NCBI RefSeq assembly: GCF_036320655.1 | Contig: NZ_CP143258.1 | Location: 992,001 to 1,056,000 of the forward strand | Direction of reading: 5' to 3' | Source: Porphyromonas pogonae | GTDB lineage: Bacteria; Bacteroidota; Bacteroidia; Bacteroidales; Porphyromonadaceae | DNA: 64,000 bases | In this document: positions 17,220 to 26,272 of the stretch, piece after piece | Numbering within the stretch: position 1 is the first letter of the stretch | How the letters are laid out: every line of letters begins with the position of its first letter | The notes under the pieces: generated by a model | The model's database searches: none | What the model saw: only the letters and a program-made list of their open reading frames with translations | What the model was told of the DNA's origin: nothing | Translations under genes and position numbers: made by a program

Positions 17220-18070
17220 TGTCCGAGGATAGAATCAAATTCGATCTCAACGAGTTATCCGTCCAAACGGCGGAGTTATACAATATGTCCATCCGGCTTT
17301 TGCCGGATGGACTTACTTTTACTTTGTCTCTTGCTTCGGACGGTGAGGTATCGTATGCTGCTTTTTTACCTGCCGAGTCCGGACATCAATCCTATGAAGC
17401 TGCCATCAAAGAGCTTTTTTTCAGGCATAGCATGCTGTGTTTGCCATACAAGTCGGTAAGCGTGTACTATCAGCCAGTATGCTCCGTTGCCATCCCCGAA
17501 GAGTTGTATTCCCAAGGCCGAGTAGCGCAGTGGCTCGATGCCGTATTTGATCCTGCTACTTGCAACCTGTCCAAAGGCGATCTCATTGATCTCATCTATC
17601 CGCTGAAGTCTGAAGGAAAGATTTTGGCGTTTTATTACTACCGTGACTTGGTCAATTTCCTCAAACGCACCTTGCTTGTAGTGCATGCTGTTCCCTATTT
17701 CATACCTTCTTTAGAGAATATTCGCATAGAATCGAGGGTGACGCAGGGGAAAAAACTATGTTTGTATCTGCGACCCGAGAGGATCGATTACTTACTGGTC
17801 GATCAGGGAAAAACGGTATATACCAATAGTTTTATACTCACATCAGGGGCGTTGCCCGCCGAGAGCATCGACGAAATTATTTTTTATACTTTTACTCTAT
17901 GGCGTTCATTGTCGCTGGATAGTCAGGTCGACTCCGTCAAGATTCTTTATGCTCTTTTGCCTGAAGGTGCACAAGAAACTCTCGAACTCCAAAGCATGGC
18001 AGAGCAGCTGCAAAGCCTTCTCGAGGCCTATATCTCACAGGTATCCCTCCAGTCTTATCAGGCATTCTAG
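17219..18070 (+). CDS. DUF3822 family protein
   Basis: 283-aa soluble protein resembling the DUF3822 family of Bacteroidota, which usually precedes rsmD, as it does here. No catalytic motif is visible. The actin-like order of beta-rich segments (LSIRLLPDGLTFTLS-type start, later KLCLYLRPERIDYLLVD) is compatible with an ASKHA-like fold, but that is inference. It starts at the stop of the upstream gene. Confidence 0.7.
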   Translation: MSEDRIKFDLNELSVQTAELYNMSIRLLPDGLTFTLSLASDGEVSYAAFLPAESGHQSYEAAIKELFFRHSMLCLPYKSVSVYYQPVCSVAIPEELYSQGRVAQWLDAVFDPATCNLSKGDLIDLIYPLKSEGKILAFYYYRDLVNFLKRTLLVVHAVPYFIPSLENIRIESRVTQGKKLCLYLRPERIDYLLVDQGKTVYTNSFILTSGALPAESIDEIIFYTFTLWRSLSLDSQVDSVKILYALLPEGAQETLELQSMAEQLQSLLEAYISQVSLQSYQAF

Positions 18071-18150
18071 TCAGGTTGTGTTATAGTTTCTCACATACTA
18101 TAGTACGCTTAAGTCTTTGAGTTTATCAATTATAATCAAATATTTTACTT

Positions 18151-18708
18151 ATGAGAATTGTAGGTGGTGTACACAAAAGCAGACGTTTTGATGTCCCTAA
18201 GTCATTCAATGCGCGCCCAACCACTGATTTTGCAAAAGAAAATCTCTTCAATGTACTCAATAACATGATAGAGTTTGACGAGGCTGTAGCCTTGGATCTC
18301 TTTGCGGGTACAGGCAGCATCACATTTGAGCTCATTTCACGGGGTTGTGACAAGGTTGTCTCTGTGGAGCTACGCCGTGAGCATAGTACATTTATTGAGA
18401 GTGTGGCTCAGAAACTCAAAGAAACCCAACGCCTCAAGATGGTCAAGGGCGATGTTTTCAAATTCTTGCAAAGCTCGTCATATCTCGGAGCTTTCGATTT
18501 TGTTTTTGCCGACCCTCCTTACAAGCTCAAAGAGCTGGGCATCTTACCTCGTGCCATACTCGATAGTGGCAAGCTCAAACCGGGCGCCTTACTCATTGTG
18601 GAACATCCCGGTACCTACGACTTCAAGAATGAGCCGGAGTTTACCGAGCATCGGGAGTACGGTTCCGTCAATTTTAGTTTTTTTGTGGCTCCGGTAGCGG
18701 GTGAGTGA
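18151..18708 (+). CDS. rsmD: 16S rRNA G966-N2 methyltransferase RsmD
   Basis: 185-aa SAM methyltransferase modifying G966 of 16S rRNA. Family motifs are MRIVGGVHKSRRF and ARPTTDFAKENLFNVL at the N terminus, the SAM loop LDLFAGTGSITFE near residue 48, and the catalytic FVFADPPYK (DPPY) near 119. Length is standard. It lies 80 bp after the DUF3822 gene. Confidence 0.93.
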   Translation: MRIVGGVHKSRRFDVPKSFNARPTTDFAKENLFNVLNNMIEFDEAVALDLFAGTGSITFELISRGCDKVVSVELRREHSTFIESVAQKLKETQRLKMVKGDVFKFLQSSSYLGAFDFVFADPPYKLKELGILPRAILDSGKLKPGALLIVEHPGTYDFKNEPEFTEHREYGSVNFSFFVAPVAGE

Positions 18709-18761
18709 TGCTCTTGTATTGACTTCTCTTTTGTGATTTTACAATTCTTTACATTTGCCTG

Positions 18762-18793
18762 TTGACAAAGGGGTAGGCTAAGATGTATATTTG
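18762..18793 (+). promoter_or_regulatory. Cassette A promoter
   Basis: TTGACAAAGG begins at 18762 and TATATTTG lies at 18786-18793, 21 bp after the TTG. The first ten bases are shared with the promoters at 33075 and 60116, and nine of ten with that at 42541. Confidence 0.75.
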
Positions 18794-19130
18794 CAATAGG
18801 CGAGCTTTTATTTCCCTTACTTTACTTTTATTCATCCACCCACCTCATTGTTCTATTCAATATGTTTTATACTTCCCTATAATTGCTAATGTGATATCAT
18901 TCCTACCACTCATTGTTCTATTCAATATGTTTTATACAGCCTTTACCTCTCCGTTCACGCACTGCCCAGTTCAGAACATCATTATATCGCCAGATCTGCT
19001 CTTGTGTAGGTATGTCTGTCAGTACCAGTATTATATGGTTGCTGGCTTATAGTGGTTGTCGAGCTCATATAGTTATAGATACGGCATTTCGCTACAAAGC
19101 GTAAATATTTCTCACTTATACATGGATATA

Positions 19131-19175
19131 GCGAATTCGCAAGTCTTACGAGCTTGGGTATTCGCTTTTTTATTT
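19131..19175 (+). terminator. Terminator of cassette A transcript
   Basis: GCGAAT (19131-19136) pairs with ATTCGC (19160-19165); the stem continues to AAG/CTT with two mismatches and is followed by TTTTTTATTTTT. It ends 25 bp before the array. Confidence 0.7.
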
Positions 19176-19200
19176 TTATGCTTTTATAAATGTTATGGTA

Positions 19201-19344
19201 TCACTGTTAAAGCACGGTTGTATTTTAACTAAAACACCACCGTATCTTAACTAAAATACGATTGTGTTTTAACTAAAGTACTGTGACGTTTTAACTAAGA
19301 TAAAATCGTGTTTTAACTAAAGTATGGTAACGTTTTCAATTGTG
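19201..19344. repeat. 22-bp pitch palindrome array A (5 clear, 2 weak units)
   Basis: Clear 12-bp cores start at 19223, 19245, 19267, 19289 and 19311 (TTTTAACTAAAA and variants such as TCTTAACTAAAA), with weak ones at 19201 and 19333. Every step is exactly 22 bp. The core extends to an 18-bp near-palindrome GTRTTTTARYTAAAAYAC, leaving 4 variable bases between units. All clear units are in the AACT orientation. Confidence 0.92.
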
Positions 19345-19647
19345 ATGCAACATGGAGTTATGTCAGAAAGAGGGGCAATCACGCTCATAAATTATTGTAG
19401 CAATGGATACATTTTTCAGAAAGTCAACTCATATATGCAGCTATTTATTCCATAGTTTTTGGCAATGTTAGTGGGGTTACCGCTTTTTTTTTAGAAAAAG
19501 AAATGTAGGGGGTGTGTTAAATAATCCCAAAGAAAGTATTACTTGAGTATCGGGTTGTTAATTAGTGTTTGTTACATCGCTTCACCGCATGGTTGTCTGT
19601 AATGTAGTCGAGAGATAAAATATCAAGGAGCGTAGTAATGCTCTATA

Positions 19648-19834
19648 GAGACTGTTGCAAAAGTCAACAGTCTCATGGATTTTGGAGGCAAAGCCTACAA
19701 AAGACACTTTGACCGGGCAGAGAAGGTAAAGTGCAAGGCGTTAAGAGTGAGTGCACAGGGAGTTTACTTCCGGTAAATGACCAAGCGCGAATCTCGCAAG
19801 CAACGAAGCAATTGGCCTGCTATGCAACGGTCTC
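19648..19834. mobile_element. 187-bp MITE, copy 2
   Basis: Same length and nearly the same sequence as copies 1 and 3. Terminal repeats are GAGACTGTTGC and GCAACGGTCTC (one mismatch). Flanking CTATA at 19643-19647 and 19835-19839 is the 5-bp target duplication. Confidence 0.92.
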
Positions 19835-19859
19835 CTATAACAAACAATCCCTTATAGCA

Positions 19860-19904
19860 GATCGGCAAGTCCTAGGTGGATATATCGTAGTGAACTTGCC
19901 GATC
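19860..19904. terminator. Stem-loop downstream of the GH84 gene
   Basis: GATCGGCAAGT (19860-19870) pairs perfectly with ACTTGCCGATC (19894-19904). It lies 58 bp past the stop of the minus-strand GH84 gene, but has no T tract on either strand, so a terminator role is tentative. Confidence 0.35.
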
Positions 19905-19961
19905 ATGTGTTTAAAATCTCCCGCATTACACGGAGACTATTCTATACAAGGCGCTTTACCT

Positions 19962-22214
19962 CTATTCTTTGCCTACAGGTATGATCTCGAAGACATAATT
20001 GTCGTTTTTAACTATCTTGTTATCTGCCGTGCGTAGCTTGTCTTTTTCGATTTTCCAGAAGTAGCTCAGAGCATCGGGTGAGTTTTGTATAGCATATTTG
20101 TTACCCTGTTTCCATAGTACAAAGGATGCCGCTGTGGGGTTGTAATCACCCTCCTGTAATTCCAGTTTGGTATTCAGGTTGCGCTGATCCTGCGTACTGG
20201 TGATTTTATACCGCCCTGTTTGCTCCTGCACTCTCAGTTCCCAGATCTGTCGTTGAGGGTTGATACTGTCAGGGGCAGAGACAAGCTCAGGTTTATTGGA
20301 CTTGTTACCAGCGATATTGGAGAGGTATTTGCCCTGGTACTTGATGTAGTACTTACCGTTTTCTATCACATTGACAGGCAATTCTCCCAAAGCGTAAGTG
20401 TATTTTTTGCGATAAGACGCCAGGAGTTTGCGTTTGAACCCATCTATAAATGGAGCTACTACTTCGTTGGCGGGCTTGGGGTAAGGTGCGTTGATAGAGC
20501 CTTTGAAGTCACGTGACCTGATGGTGAGTTGCTTTTGTTCCAGTAGCTTTTCGTTCTTGTAAGTCTCTATAAAAGCTTTGGGATTTCCTGCTTCCAAGTA
20601 GCGTTGCATATCGAAGAGTAGCTTGCCTCTGCGACTCATCAGGTCTAAGACTTCTATCCAAGGCTTCATCTCTGCTACAAGTTCAGGGTTGTCGCCACAG
20701 TGCAGAAGGGTGTGGCAGGAATTGATGAAGGAGTCGAACTGCTTTATTACCGCTGCGGCGTCGTGGCGGGTGGCAGTGCCCTTGTCATACGCTGCTGTAA
20801 AAGCTTCCGATACTTTGCGGAAAGTCATAGACTCACCTTCCATGCGGAAGCGGTGTCCATTGGGTCCTAAGTCGACGTTGTTTTCACAGAATATCTTGAA
20901 TGCTTCCGTACATGAGGGCATGAGGAAGGGGAGTGCTGCCTTCCACGACTCCTCCGGCCGGTATGCTCTCATGTTCCAGGTATAGTCCGCTATGGAAAAA
21001 AGTGATACTTTGGAAGCTTCGGCATATTCCATGGGATTGGCAGCGAAGCCTCCCAATAGGGGGGCTATATCTTGGCTGTTGCCATATGTTTTGCCCATGA
21101 GCAAGTGATCTACCACGTAGTCTGTGACAGGATAATTGAGCCAAATATATGCTTTACGCTTGATGCGATTGTTGATCCAGGTCATCGTTTCATGGTCTAT
21201 CATGCTTACTACCGTTTTACCCGTCCACATGATGCGAATTTCGGGCAGCATATCATTGCCCAGTATATCCAGATAGTTACCATTGGCCCATGCTTGATTG
21301 TATTGCGTGGGGCAGAGTATCAGCGGCTCTACATCCTTATGCTTGTGTACAAACTCTGTTTCAAGATAATTGAGCAATTGAGCCTGTTTCTTTGCAGACT
21401 CATCGTCCGCACTGATATCGTCAAAGAATACGGCGAAGGCTCTTACCCCCAGAGTATACATGTCTTGGAATTTGTGTAGGATGGCAAGGCGGTCTTCGTC
21501 GGTCCACTTGATGTCGAGTCCAGGATGTATCGCCCATACAAAACGTACTTTGTTGTGTGTTGCAGAGCGTATCAGCTCCTTCATCCTGTTGCGCTCGGAG
21601 GCGGGGTAAAGTTCTCGCCAGTGGGAGCGATGGTAAGGATCGTCTTTGGGGCCGTATATATAGGTGTTGAGTTTGACTTTGCCGTAGAAGTCAAATTGCG
21701 ACAGTCTGTCTCGGTGACTGTAGGGATTTCCGTAGAAGCCCTCTATTACTCCTCGATCGGCCACATCAGGGTAATCTGTAATGGTTGTCTCCTTGACACG
21801 TGGTGATTTGAGGATGCTGAGCAGTGTTTGCACACCATAGTACGTGCCTCTGTCGTCATACCCCGCTACTACAATGGTACGGGGGCGGACTTCGAGGTAA
21901 TAGCCCTCAGGCTTTTGAGGGATCATACTTTCGTATTTTGCCACATGAGTATCTCCCTTTTTACCCAAGATGATTTTGATAGTGCCTTGTGAAGCTGTTT
22001 TGAGATTGCTTTTGATGAGACTCAATGTAGCGGAGTCGGTATGCGCTGATATCACAGGCTCATAGACGGCATGGGATAGGTTGATTGTATTTTTGCCCAC
22101 AGTCACCTTCTGAGGAGTAGGGTGTATGGATGGTACTGACTGTCCGTAGCAATTGGGTGACAATGCCAGGGGCAAAAGGAAAAGAATAAGCGAAATAATC
22201 TGTTTACTGTTCAT
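19962..22214 (-). CDS. GH84 beta-N-acetylglucosaminidase (secreted)
   Basis: 750-aa exported hexosaminidase. A signal peptide covers about the first 25 residues (MNSKQIISLILFLLPLALS). An N-terminal GH20b-like domain with VVAGYDDRGTYYGVQTLLSIL is followed by the GH84 catalytic barrel starting at DVADRGVIEGFYGNPYSHRDRL; the catalytic Asp pair is in AVFFDDIS. Length and layout match the Bacteroides O-GlcNAcase-like enzymes, which remove terminal GlcNAc from host glycoproteins and mucins. The start at 22214 keeps the signal peptide at the N terminus; an upstream in-frame ATG at 22292 would add 26 residues and bury it. Confidence 0.93.
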   Translation of the reverse strand: MNSKQIISLILFLLPLALSPNCYGQSVPSIHPTPQKVTVGKNTINLSHAVYEPVISAHTDSATLSLIKSNLKTASQGTIKIILGKKGDTHVAKYESMIPQKPEGYYLEVRPRTIVVAGYDDRGTYYGVQTLLSILKSPRVKETTITDYPDVADRGVIEGFYGNPYSHRDRLSQFDFYGKVKLNTYIYGPKDDPYHRSHWRELYPASERNRMKELIRSATHNKVRFVWAIHPGLDIKWTDEDRLAILHKFQDMYTLGVRAFAVFFDDISADDESAKKQAQLLNYLETEFVHKHKDVEPLILCPTQYNQAWANGNYLDILGNDMLPEIRIMWTGKTVVSMIDHETMTWINNRIKRKAYIWLNYPVTDYVVDHLLMGKTYGNSQDIAPLLGGFAANPMEYAEASKVSLFSIADYTWNMRAYRPEESWKAALPFLMPSCTEAFKIFCENNVDLGPNGHRFRMEGESMTFRKVSEAFTAAYDKGTATRHDAAAVIKQFDSFINSCHTLLHCGDNPELVAEMKPWIEVLDLMSRRGKLLFDMQRYLEAGNPKAFIETYKNEKLLEQKQLTIRSRDFKGSINAPYPKPANEVVAPFIDGFKRKLLASYRKKYTYALGELPVNVIENGKYYIKYQGKYLSNIAGNKSNKPELVSAPDSINPQRQIWELRVQEQTGRYKITSTQDQRNLNTKLELQEGDYNPTAASFVLWKQGNKYAIQNSPDALSYFWKIEKDKLRTADNKIVKNDNYVFEIIPVGKE

Positions 22215-22444
22215 AGTGTAACGAATTGAACCGGCAAAGCGGAATTTGATGAAGAACAAAAATAATAATCTTAGTTCAATTAACAACCCCATGATACGAG
22301 AGTATTGTGTCGCAATTACTTCATGCGAGCAAAAGGGCTACGAGTTTTACTCCGGATCAAAAAGCATGAGCTGTAGCAGGCGGTAATTGTTTGCGAATAT
22401 AAATTTGTGTGTATATTTATATACATAAAAATAAAACCGATCGT

Positions 22445-23758
22445 ATGAGTCAGATAGAAGATATCTATGATATTTTTTGTGAACACCCCACTGTGGTAAC
22501 TGATAGCCGGGCTATAGTCCCGGGGTGCATATTCTTTGCACTCAAAGGAGCCAACTTCGATGGTAACCTCTTTGCTTCGCAAGCTCTGGAACAAGGCGCT
22601 GCATTGGCCGTGGTGGATGATCCTTCTCAAGCCCGAGACCATAAATACATTGTGGTGGAAGATGCGCTGAAAACACTGCAACAGCTTGCTGCTTATCACA
22701 GGCAGACGATGGGAATTCCCATTATTGGCATCACAGGCACTAATGGCAAGACTACCACAAAGGAATTGGTAGCTGAGGTACTATCTACTCAATATAATAT
22801 ACTGTATACTCACGGCAACCTCAATAATCACATCGGGGTACCACTCACACTCCTGCGACTCACCCAAGAGCACCAATTGGCTATTGTAGAGATGGGAGCC
22901 AGTAAGCCGGGTGATATCAAAGAGCTTGTAGATATAGCACGCCCCGATTACGGACTCATTACCAACGTGGGCATGGCTCACTTGCAAGGCTTCGGTAGCC
23001 TCGAAGGGGTGAAGAAAACCAAAGGCGAACTCTATGATTTCCTAAGGCAAAATAGTGGGATTGCTTTTCTCAATGAAGATGACTGTACGCTCAAGAGGAT
23101 GCTGGAGGGTATTCCTCATATTGCTTATGGCACCAAAGGAAATGAATTGGTTGTTGGTAGTATGATAGAGGTAAAAGATAATCCGTTCCTCTCCTTTAGC
23201 TGGCATACGGCAATGGAACCTCACAATGAATATGTGGTGAAAACAGGACTTGTAGGCGGATATAACCTGCCCAATGCATTGGCCGCTGTGGTGATAGGTT
23301 GCTATTTCAATGTAAGTGCAGACAACATAAACCGAGCATTGGAGACTTATGCCCCCTCGAACAACAGGTCTCAACTCATACGTACAGAGCATAATATACT
23401 CATCGCTGATGCGTATAATGCTAACCCCACGAGCATGACCGCTGCTGTGGACAACTTCGAATCACTGCAAACAGACAAACCCAAAGTGCTTATCTTGGGT
23501 GATATGAACGAACTGGGAACAGAGAGTAGCCATGCCCACACCGAGATGCTCAAACATATTAAAGAGAAAGGTGTGTGGAAGGAAGTGTGCCTTTGTGGTC
23601 CGTGCTTCTCGAAAATAGGTGAGCATGACGGCATCAAGATTTTTGCAGATGTACAGGAATTGGGCGATTATCTCAAAAGCAATCCTATAGAAGGAAGTGC
23701 AATATTGGTAAAAGGCTCTAACGGCATACATTTAGAAAGGATATTACCTCTATGTTGA
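22445..23758 (+). CDS. murF: UDP-MurNAc-tripeptide--D-alanyl-D-alanine ligase MurF
   Basis: Cytosolic ligase adding D-Ala-D-Ala to the peptidoglycan precursor. The N-terminal domain has VVTDSRAIVPGCIFFALKG, the ATP loop is GITGTNGKTTTKE (residues about 96-108), and IADAYNANPTSM with LILGDMNELG follow as in all MurF proteins. The ATG at 22445 is preferred over 22409 because a TAAATTTG promoter box at 22400-22407 would start transcription near 22414. The 3' end overlaps rpoN by 7 bp; no other cell-wall gene is adjacent. Confidence 0.93.
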   Translation: MSQIEDIYDIFCEHPTVVTDSRAIVPGCIFFALKGANFDGNLFASQALEQGAALAVVDDPSQARDHKYIVVEDALKTLQQLAAYHRQTMGIPIIGITGTNGKTTTKELVAEVLSTQYNILYTHGNLNNHIGVPLTLLRLTQEHQLAIVEMGASKPGDIKELVDIARPDYGLITNVGMAHLQGFGSLEGVKKTKGELYDFLRQNSGIAFLNEDDCTLKRMLEGIPHIAYGTKGNELVVGSMIEVKDNPFLSFSWHTAMEPHNEYVVKTGLVGGYNLPNALAAVVIGCYFNVSADNINRALETYAPSNNRSQLIRTEHNILIADAYNANPTSMTAAVDNFESLQTDKPKVLILGDMNELGTESSHAHTEMLKHIKEKGVWKEVCLCGPCFSKIGEHDGIKIFADVQELGDYLKSNPIEGSAILVKGSNGIHLERILPLC

Positions 23759-25215
23759 AACAGACACTTATACAGAAGCAGCAGCAGGTACTGACAGCTC
23801 AGCAGATACAGCAGATCAAGATGCTGGAGCTGCCTACGATAGAATTGGAAGAGCGGATTATCAAAGAGCTGGAGGAAAACCCGGCTTTGGAAGAAGATTT
23901 TGATAAGCATGACAGTCAGGAAGAAGATGATCGGGACGACGGTAATGATGATATGATCATACATGAGGATTTAAGTGATTACTCTATCGGAGATTATCGG
24001 GACGAAGATGAAATACCTGAATACAAACTGAGGTTGCTACAGGAGAAACTTTCGCCACGTGAAGATATCCCTTTTGCAGCAGGTGCTCCATCCCTCAACG
24101 AACAGCTTATGGAGCAACTCGAGCTTACGTTACTTACCCCTCGTGAGGCTTTGCTGGCTCCTTATGTTATAGGTAATATTGATGCTGACGGATACCTCTC
24201 GCGCAGTGTGGAGGAGATTGAGGACGATTTATTGTTTAGGGCGGGCATAGAGGCCTCGCCTGTGGAGATACAGGGCATTATTGATAAAGTACAAAAGTTG
24301 GATCCCGCAGGTGTGTGTGCACGTAACCTGCAGGAATGTCTGCTTTTGCAACTGGAGCGTAAACCGCGTAACGAATTATCGTTGCTGGCACAGCAGATTT
24401 TGAAAGATAACTATCTTGACTTTGCCAATAAACGCTATGATAAGATTATCACAGGATGTAATATCAACGAAAGTGACCTTGCGGAAGTAATAAAACTGAT
24501 TATGACTCTTACTCCCAAGCCGGGAAACGGATTGGGTGATGAGGGTGAAGCAGCCATGTCTCGTGTGCACCCTGACTTTATTGTAGAAGAGCAGGAGGGA
24601 GAGCTTATCATCAGCCTTGCAGACGAGAAAGATTTGCCACCGCTTCGCATCAGCAATACCTATACTGCTATGCTGAATGATATACACCGGGAGAAGGTAA
24701 AAAGAACCCGTGAGGATCGTAAGGCCATCACTTTTATCAAGAAGAAGGTGGACCAGGCCAAGTGGTTTATAGATGCTATACGGCAGAGGCAAAATACGCT
24801 CCAAAGTACCATGAGAGCCATTGTGCGCAGACAGGAATCTTTTTTTCGTACAGGTGAAATCTCGGATTTGAAGCCTATGATACTGAAAGATGTTGCTGAA
24901 GACACCGGATTTGATATCAGCACTATATCACGTGTGAGTAATAGTAAATATGTACAGACGGACTTCGGTATATATCCCTTGAAGTATTTTTTCAGTGAGG
25001 GGATTGCTTCGGAGAGCGGAGAGGAGGTTTCTACTCGTGAGGTGAAACATGCACTACAGGAGATCGTGGCGTGTGAAGATGGTCATTCTCCTTTTTCCGA
25101 TGCTGTGTTGGTGGAGAAATTGGCAGAGCGTGGTTATCCCCTTGCCAGACGTACAGTGGCTAAGTATCGTGATGAGCTGGGTATTCCCATAGCACGGTTG
25201 AGAAAGACTTTATAA
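23752..25215 (+). CDS. rpoN: RNA polymerase sigma-54 factor
   Basis: 487 aa. Region I is glutamine- and leucine-rich (QKQQQVLTAQQIQQIKMLELPTIELEERI-type start) and binds activators; region II is acidic (about 57-90). The core-binding and DNA-binding domains follow, ending in the RpoN box ARRTVAKYRDELGIP. It overlaps murF by 7 bp. A sigma-54 activator gene lies 2.1 kb downstream, beyond oxyR. A strong terminator follows. Confidence 0.96.
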   Translation: MLKQTLIQKQQQVLTAQQIQQIKMLELPTIELEERIIKELEENPALEEDFDKHDSQEEDDRDDGNDDMIIHEDLSDYSIGDYRDEDEIPEYKLRLLQEKLSPREDIPFAAGAPSLNEQLMEQLELTLLTPREALLAPYVIGNIDADGYLSRSVEEIEDDLLFRAGIEASPVEIQGIIDKVQKLDPAGVCARNLQECLLLQLERKPRNELSLLAQQILKDNYLDFANKRYDKIITGCNINESDLAEVIKLIMTLTPKPGNGLGDEGEAAMSRVHPDFIVEEQEGELIISLADEKDLPPLRISNTYTAMLNDIHREKVKRTREDRKAITFIKKKVDQAKWFIDAIRQRQNTLQSTMRAIVRRQESFFRTGEISDLKPMILKDVAEDTGFDISTISRVSNSKYVQTDFGIYPLKYFFSEGIASESGEEVSTREVKHALQEIVACEDGHSPFSDAVLVEKLAERGYPLARRTVAKYRDELGIPIARLRKTL

Positions 25216-25233
25216 TATTGATGTTATAAATGT

Positions 25234-25270
25234 AAAAGGATTGCTGATATTTTATCAGTAATCCTTTTAT
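25234..25270 (+). terminator. Intrinsic terminator of murF-rpoN
   Basis: A 16-bp stem (25234-25249 with 25253-25268, one G-T pair) with a 3-nt loop has a 3' arm ending in CCTTTTATTAT. Confidence 0.9.
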
Positions 25271-26200
25271 TATAGATGGATAAAATTAGATTGTGCACTG
25301 TCAGGAATTATACTTCAAAATAAAAAAGATCATTTCCTGAAGTGCACAATCTTACTGCCGTGTACAATAATTCAATAAACACAATATAATTTCGGCAGTT
25401 TTGGGGCAATTTCCTCCTCTTCCTTTCGTTAGCGATACAACACATTGTTGCTCGTAATCCCATACTTCGCTGCACATCTCAAGGTATACGTTGCTCATTG
25501 CAAACGTTGGAAGAAAACTGTATGAAATAGAAATGAGGTGTAAAATAAAGTTGCGTCTTGGTTGAGTAATCCCTTGGTAGAGGTTGTTTTACACTCACGT
25601 ATGAAAGGCCGGACAAATAAGATGCATAATGTCAAGTAATAGTCATAAGTTAATACTTTGGCGATAGGAAAAAACTAAACTCAGATCTTTTCGTGCTCTG
25701 AGCAAGAGGTCGATTAATCTCTAAATGTTTTAGAAAATTAACAGAACTAATCAATATTAGCTCCCAAACAAATAAAGCAAACATCAGCATAATAAAATTA
25801 GAGATCAAATACACCACAGTAAAAAGTTAAATAAAACAAACTTGTTGCGTTTTGTAAAATCTATTTTGGAGATAATATATAATTAGTCCTGTTAATTACC
25901 AGCAGAATTTAAACAGAACCCATCCTGCTTTTCTTTTACTTCTTAATTTAAGCTAATAAATTCTATTTTTGCAGGATTTTTAGCAAAAATATAACAAATA
26001 GCTACATTAAACAAGAGCTTGGTTTCATTATATAAGCTGATTACCGTTATGATTATTCAAAATAATAGTCTAAAACAAGCAGTAAATAAAATACTTAATG
26101 CCGATAAATAAGCTCTGAAAAATAAATGCTTCGGCCTGTTTAAAATCTAAATTTTAACATTTCAGGGCTGATAAAATAAAACATTAACCACTTTTTCAAG
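25271..26200. other. AT-rich gene-free stretch between rpoN and oxyR
   Basis: About 930 bp with no credible gene on either strand. It holds a 19-bp stem (25288-25352), an ACTGCCG/CGGCAGT inverted repeat just after it, and a possible promoter box TATTTTTG at about 25965 reading right, followed by a 20-codon ORF at 26050-26112. It contains no 22-bp array and no known RNA motif that I can see. Confidence 0.5.
25288..25352. repeat. Long imperfect inverted repeat
   Basis: AGATTGTGCACT (25288-25299) pairs with AGTGCACAATCT (25341-25352), and inside it TCAGGAA (25301-25307) pairs with TTCCTGA (25334-25340); one G is bulged and the loop is 26 nt. It could be a decayed MITE, a bidirectional terminator or a structured RNA. 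Confidence 0.6.
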
Positions 26201-26243
26201 GCGTAAAAAAGAAAATAGCTTCAGGAAAATATCCTGAAGCTAT
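26201..26243 (-). terminator. Terminator of oxyR
   Basis: ATAGCTTCAGGA (26215-26226) pairs with TCCTGAAGCTAT (26232-26243). Read on the minus strand the stem is followed by TTTTCTTTTTT. Confidence 0.88.
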
Positions 26244-26272
26244 CGTTTCACGGAGATGGTGGTGTGGTGATA

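Larger units (their letters stand above)
18709..19961. other. Gene-free stretch holding cassette A and a MITE
   Basis: This 1253-bp gap holds a strong promoter (18762-18793), a transcript region with a 29-bp direct repeat (18844-18872 and 18909-18937, identical), a terminator (19131-19175), a 22-bp palindrome array (19201-19344), a MITE (19648-19834) and an 11-bp stem (19860-19904). No ORF is convincing: the open frame from 18783 starts upstream of the transcription start. Confidence 0.7.

Noticed and set aside
18783-19052. ORF starting with ATG at the cassette A promoter
   Set aside because: Its ATG lies just upstream of the TATATTTG box and thus before the expected transcription start; no codon pattern or family supports it. 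The first 29-bp repeat also falls in it.
19201-19344. CRISPR array
   Set aside because: The repeat is a 12-18 bp palindrome and the variable part only 4-10 bp, far shorter than CRISPR spacers, and no cas genes are seen.
19201-19344. Plasmid-type iterons marking an origin
   Set aside because: A 22-bp pitch fits iterons, but there are four or five arrays scattered over 55 kb of chromosomal housekeeping DNA and no Rep gene nearby.
19731-20036. ORFs inside or spanning the MITEs (also around 60838-61116)
   Set aside because: The same meaningless frame appears in each copy of the repeat and has no start or family support.
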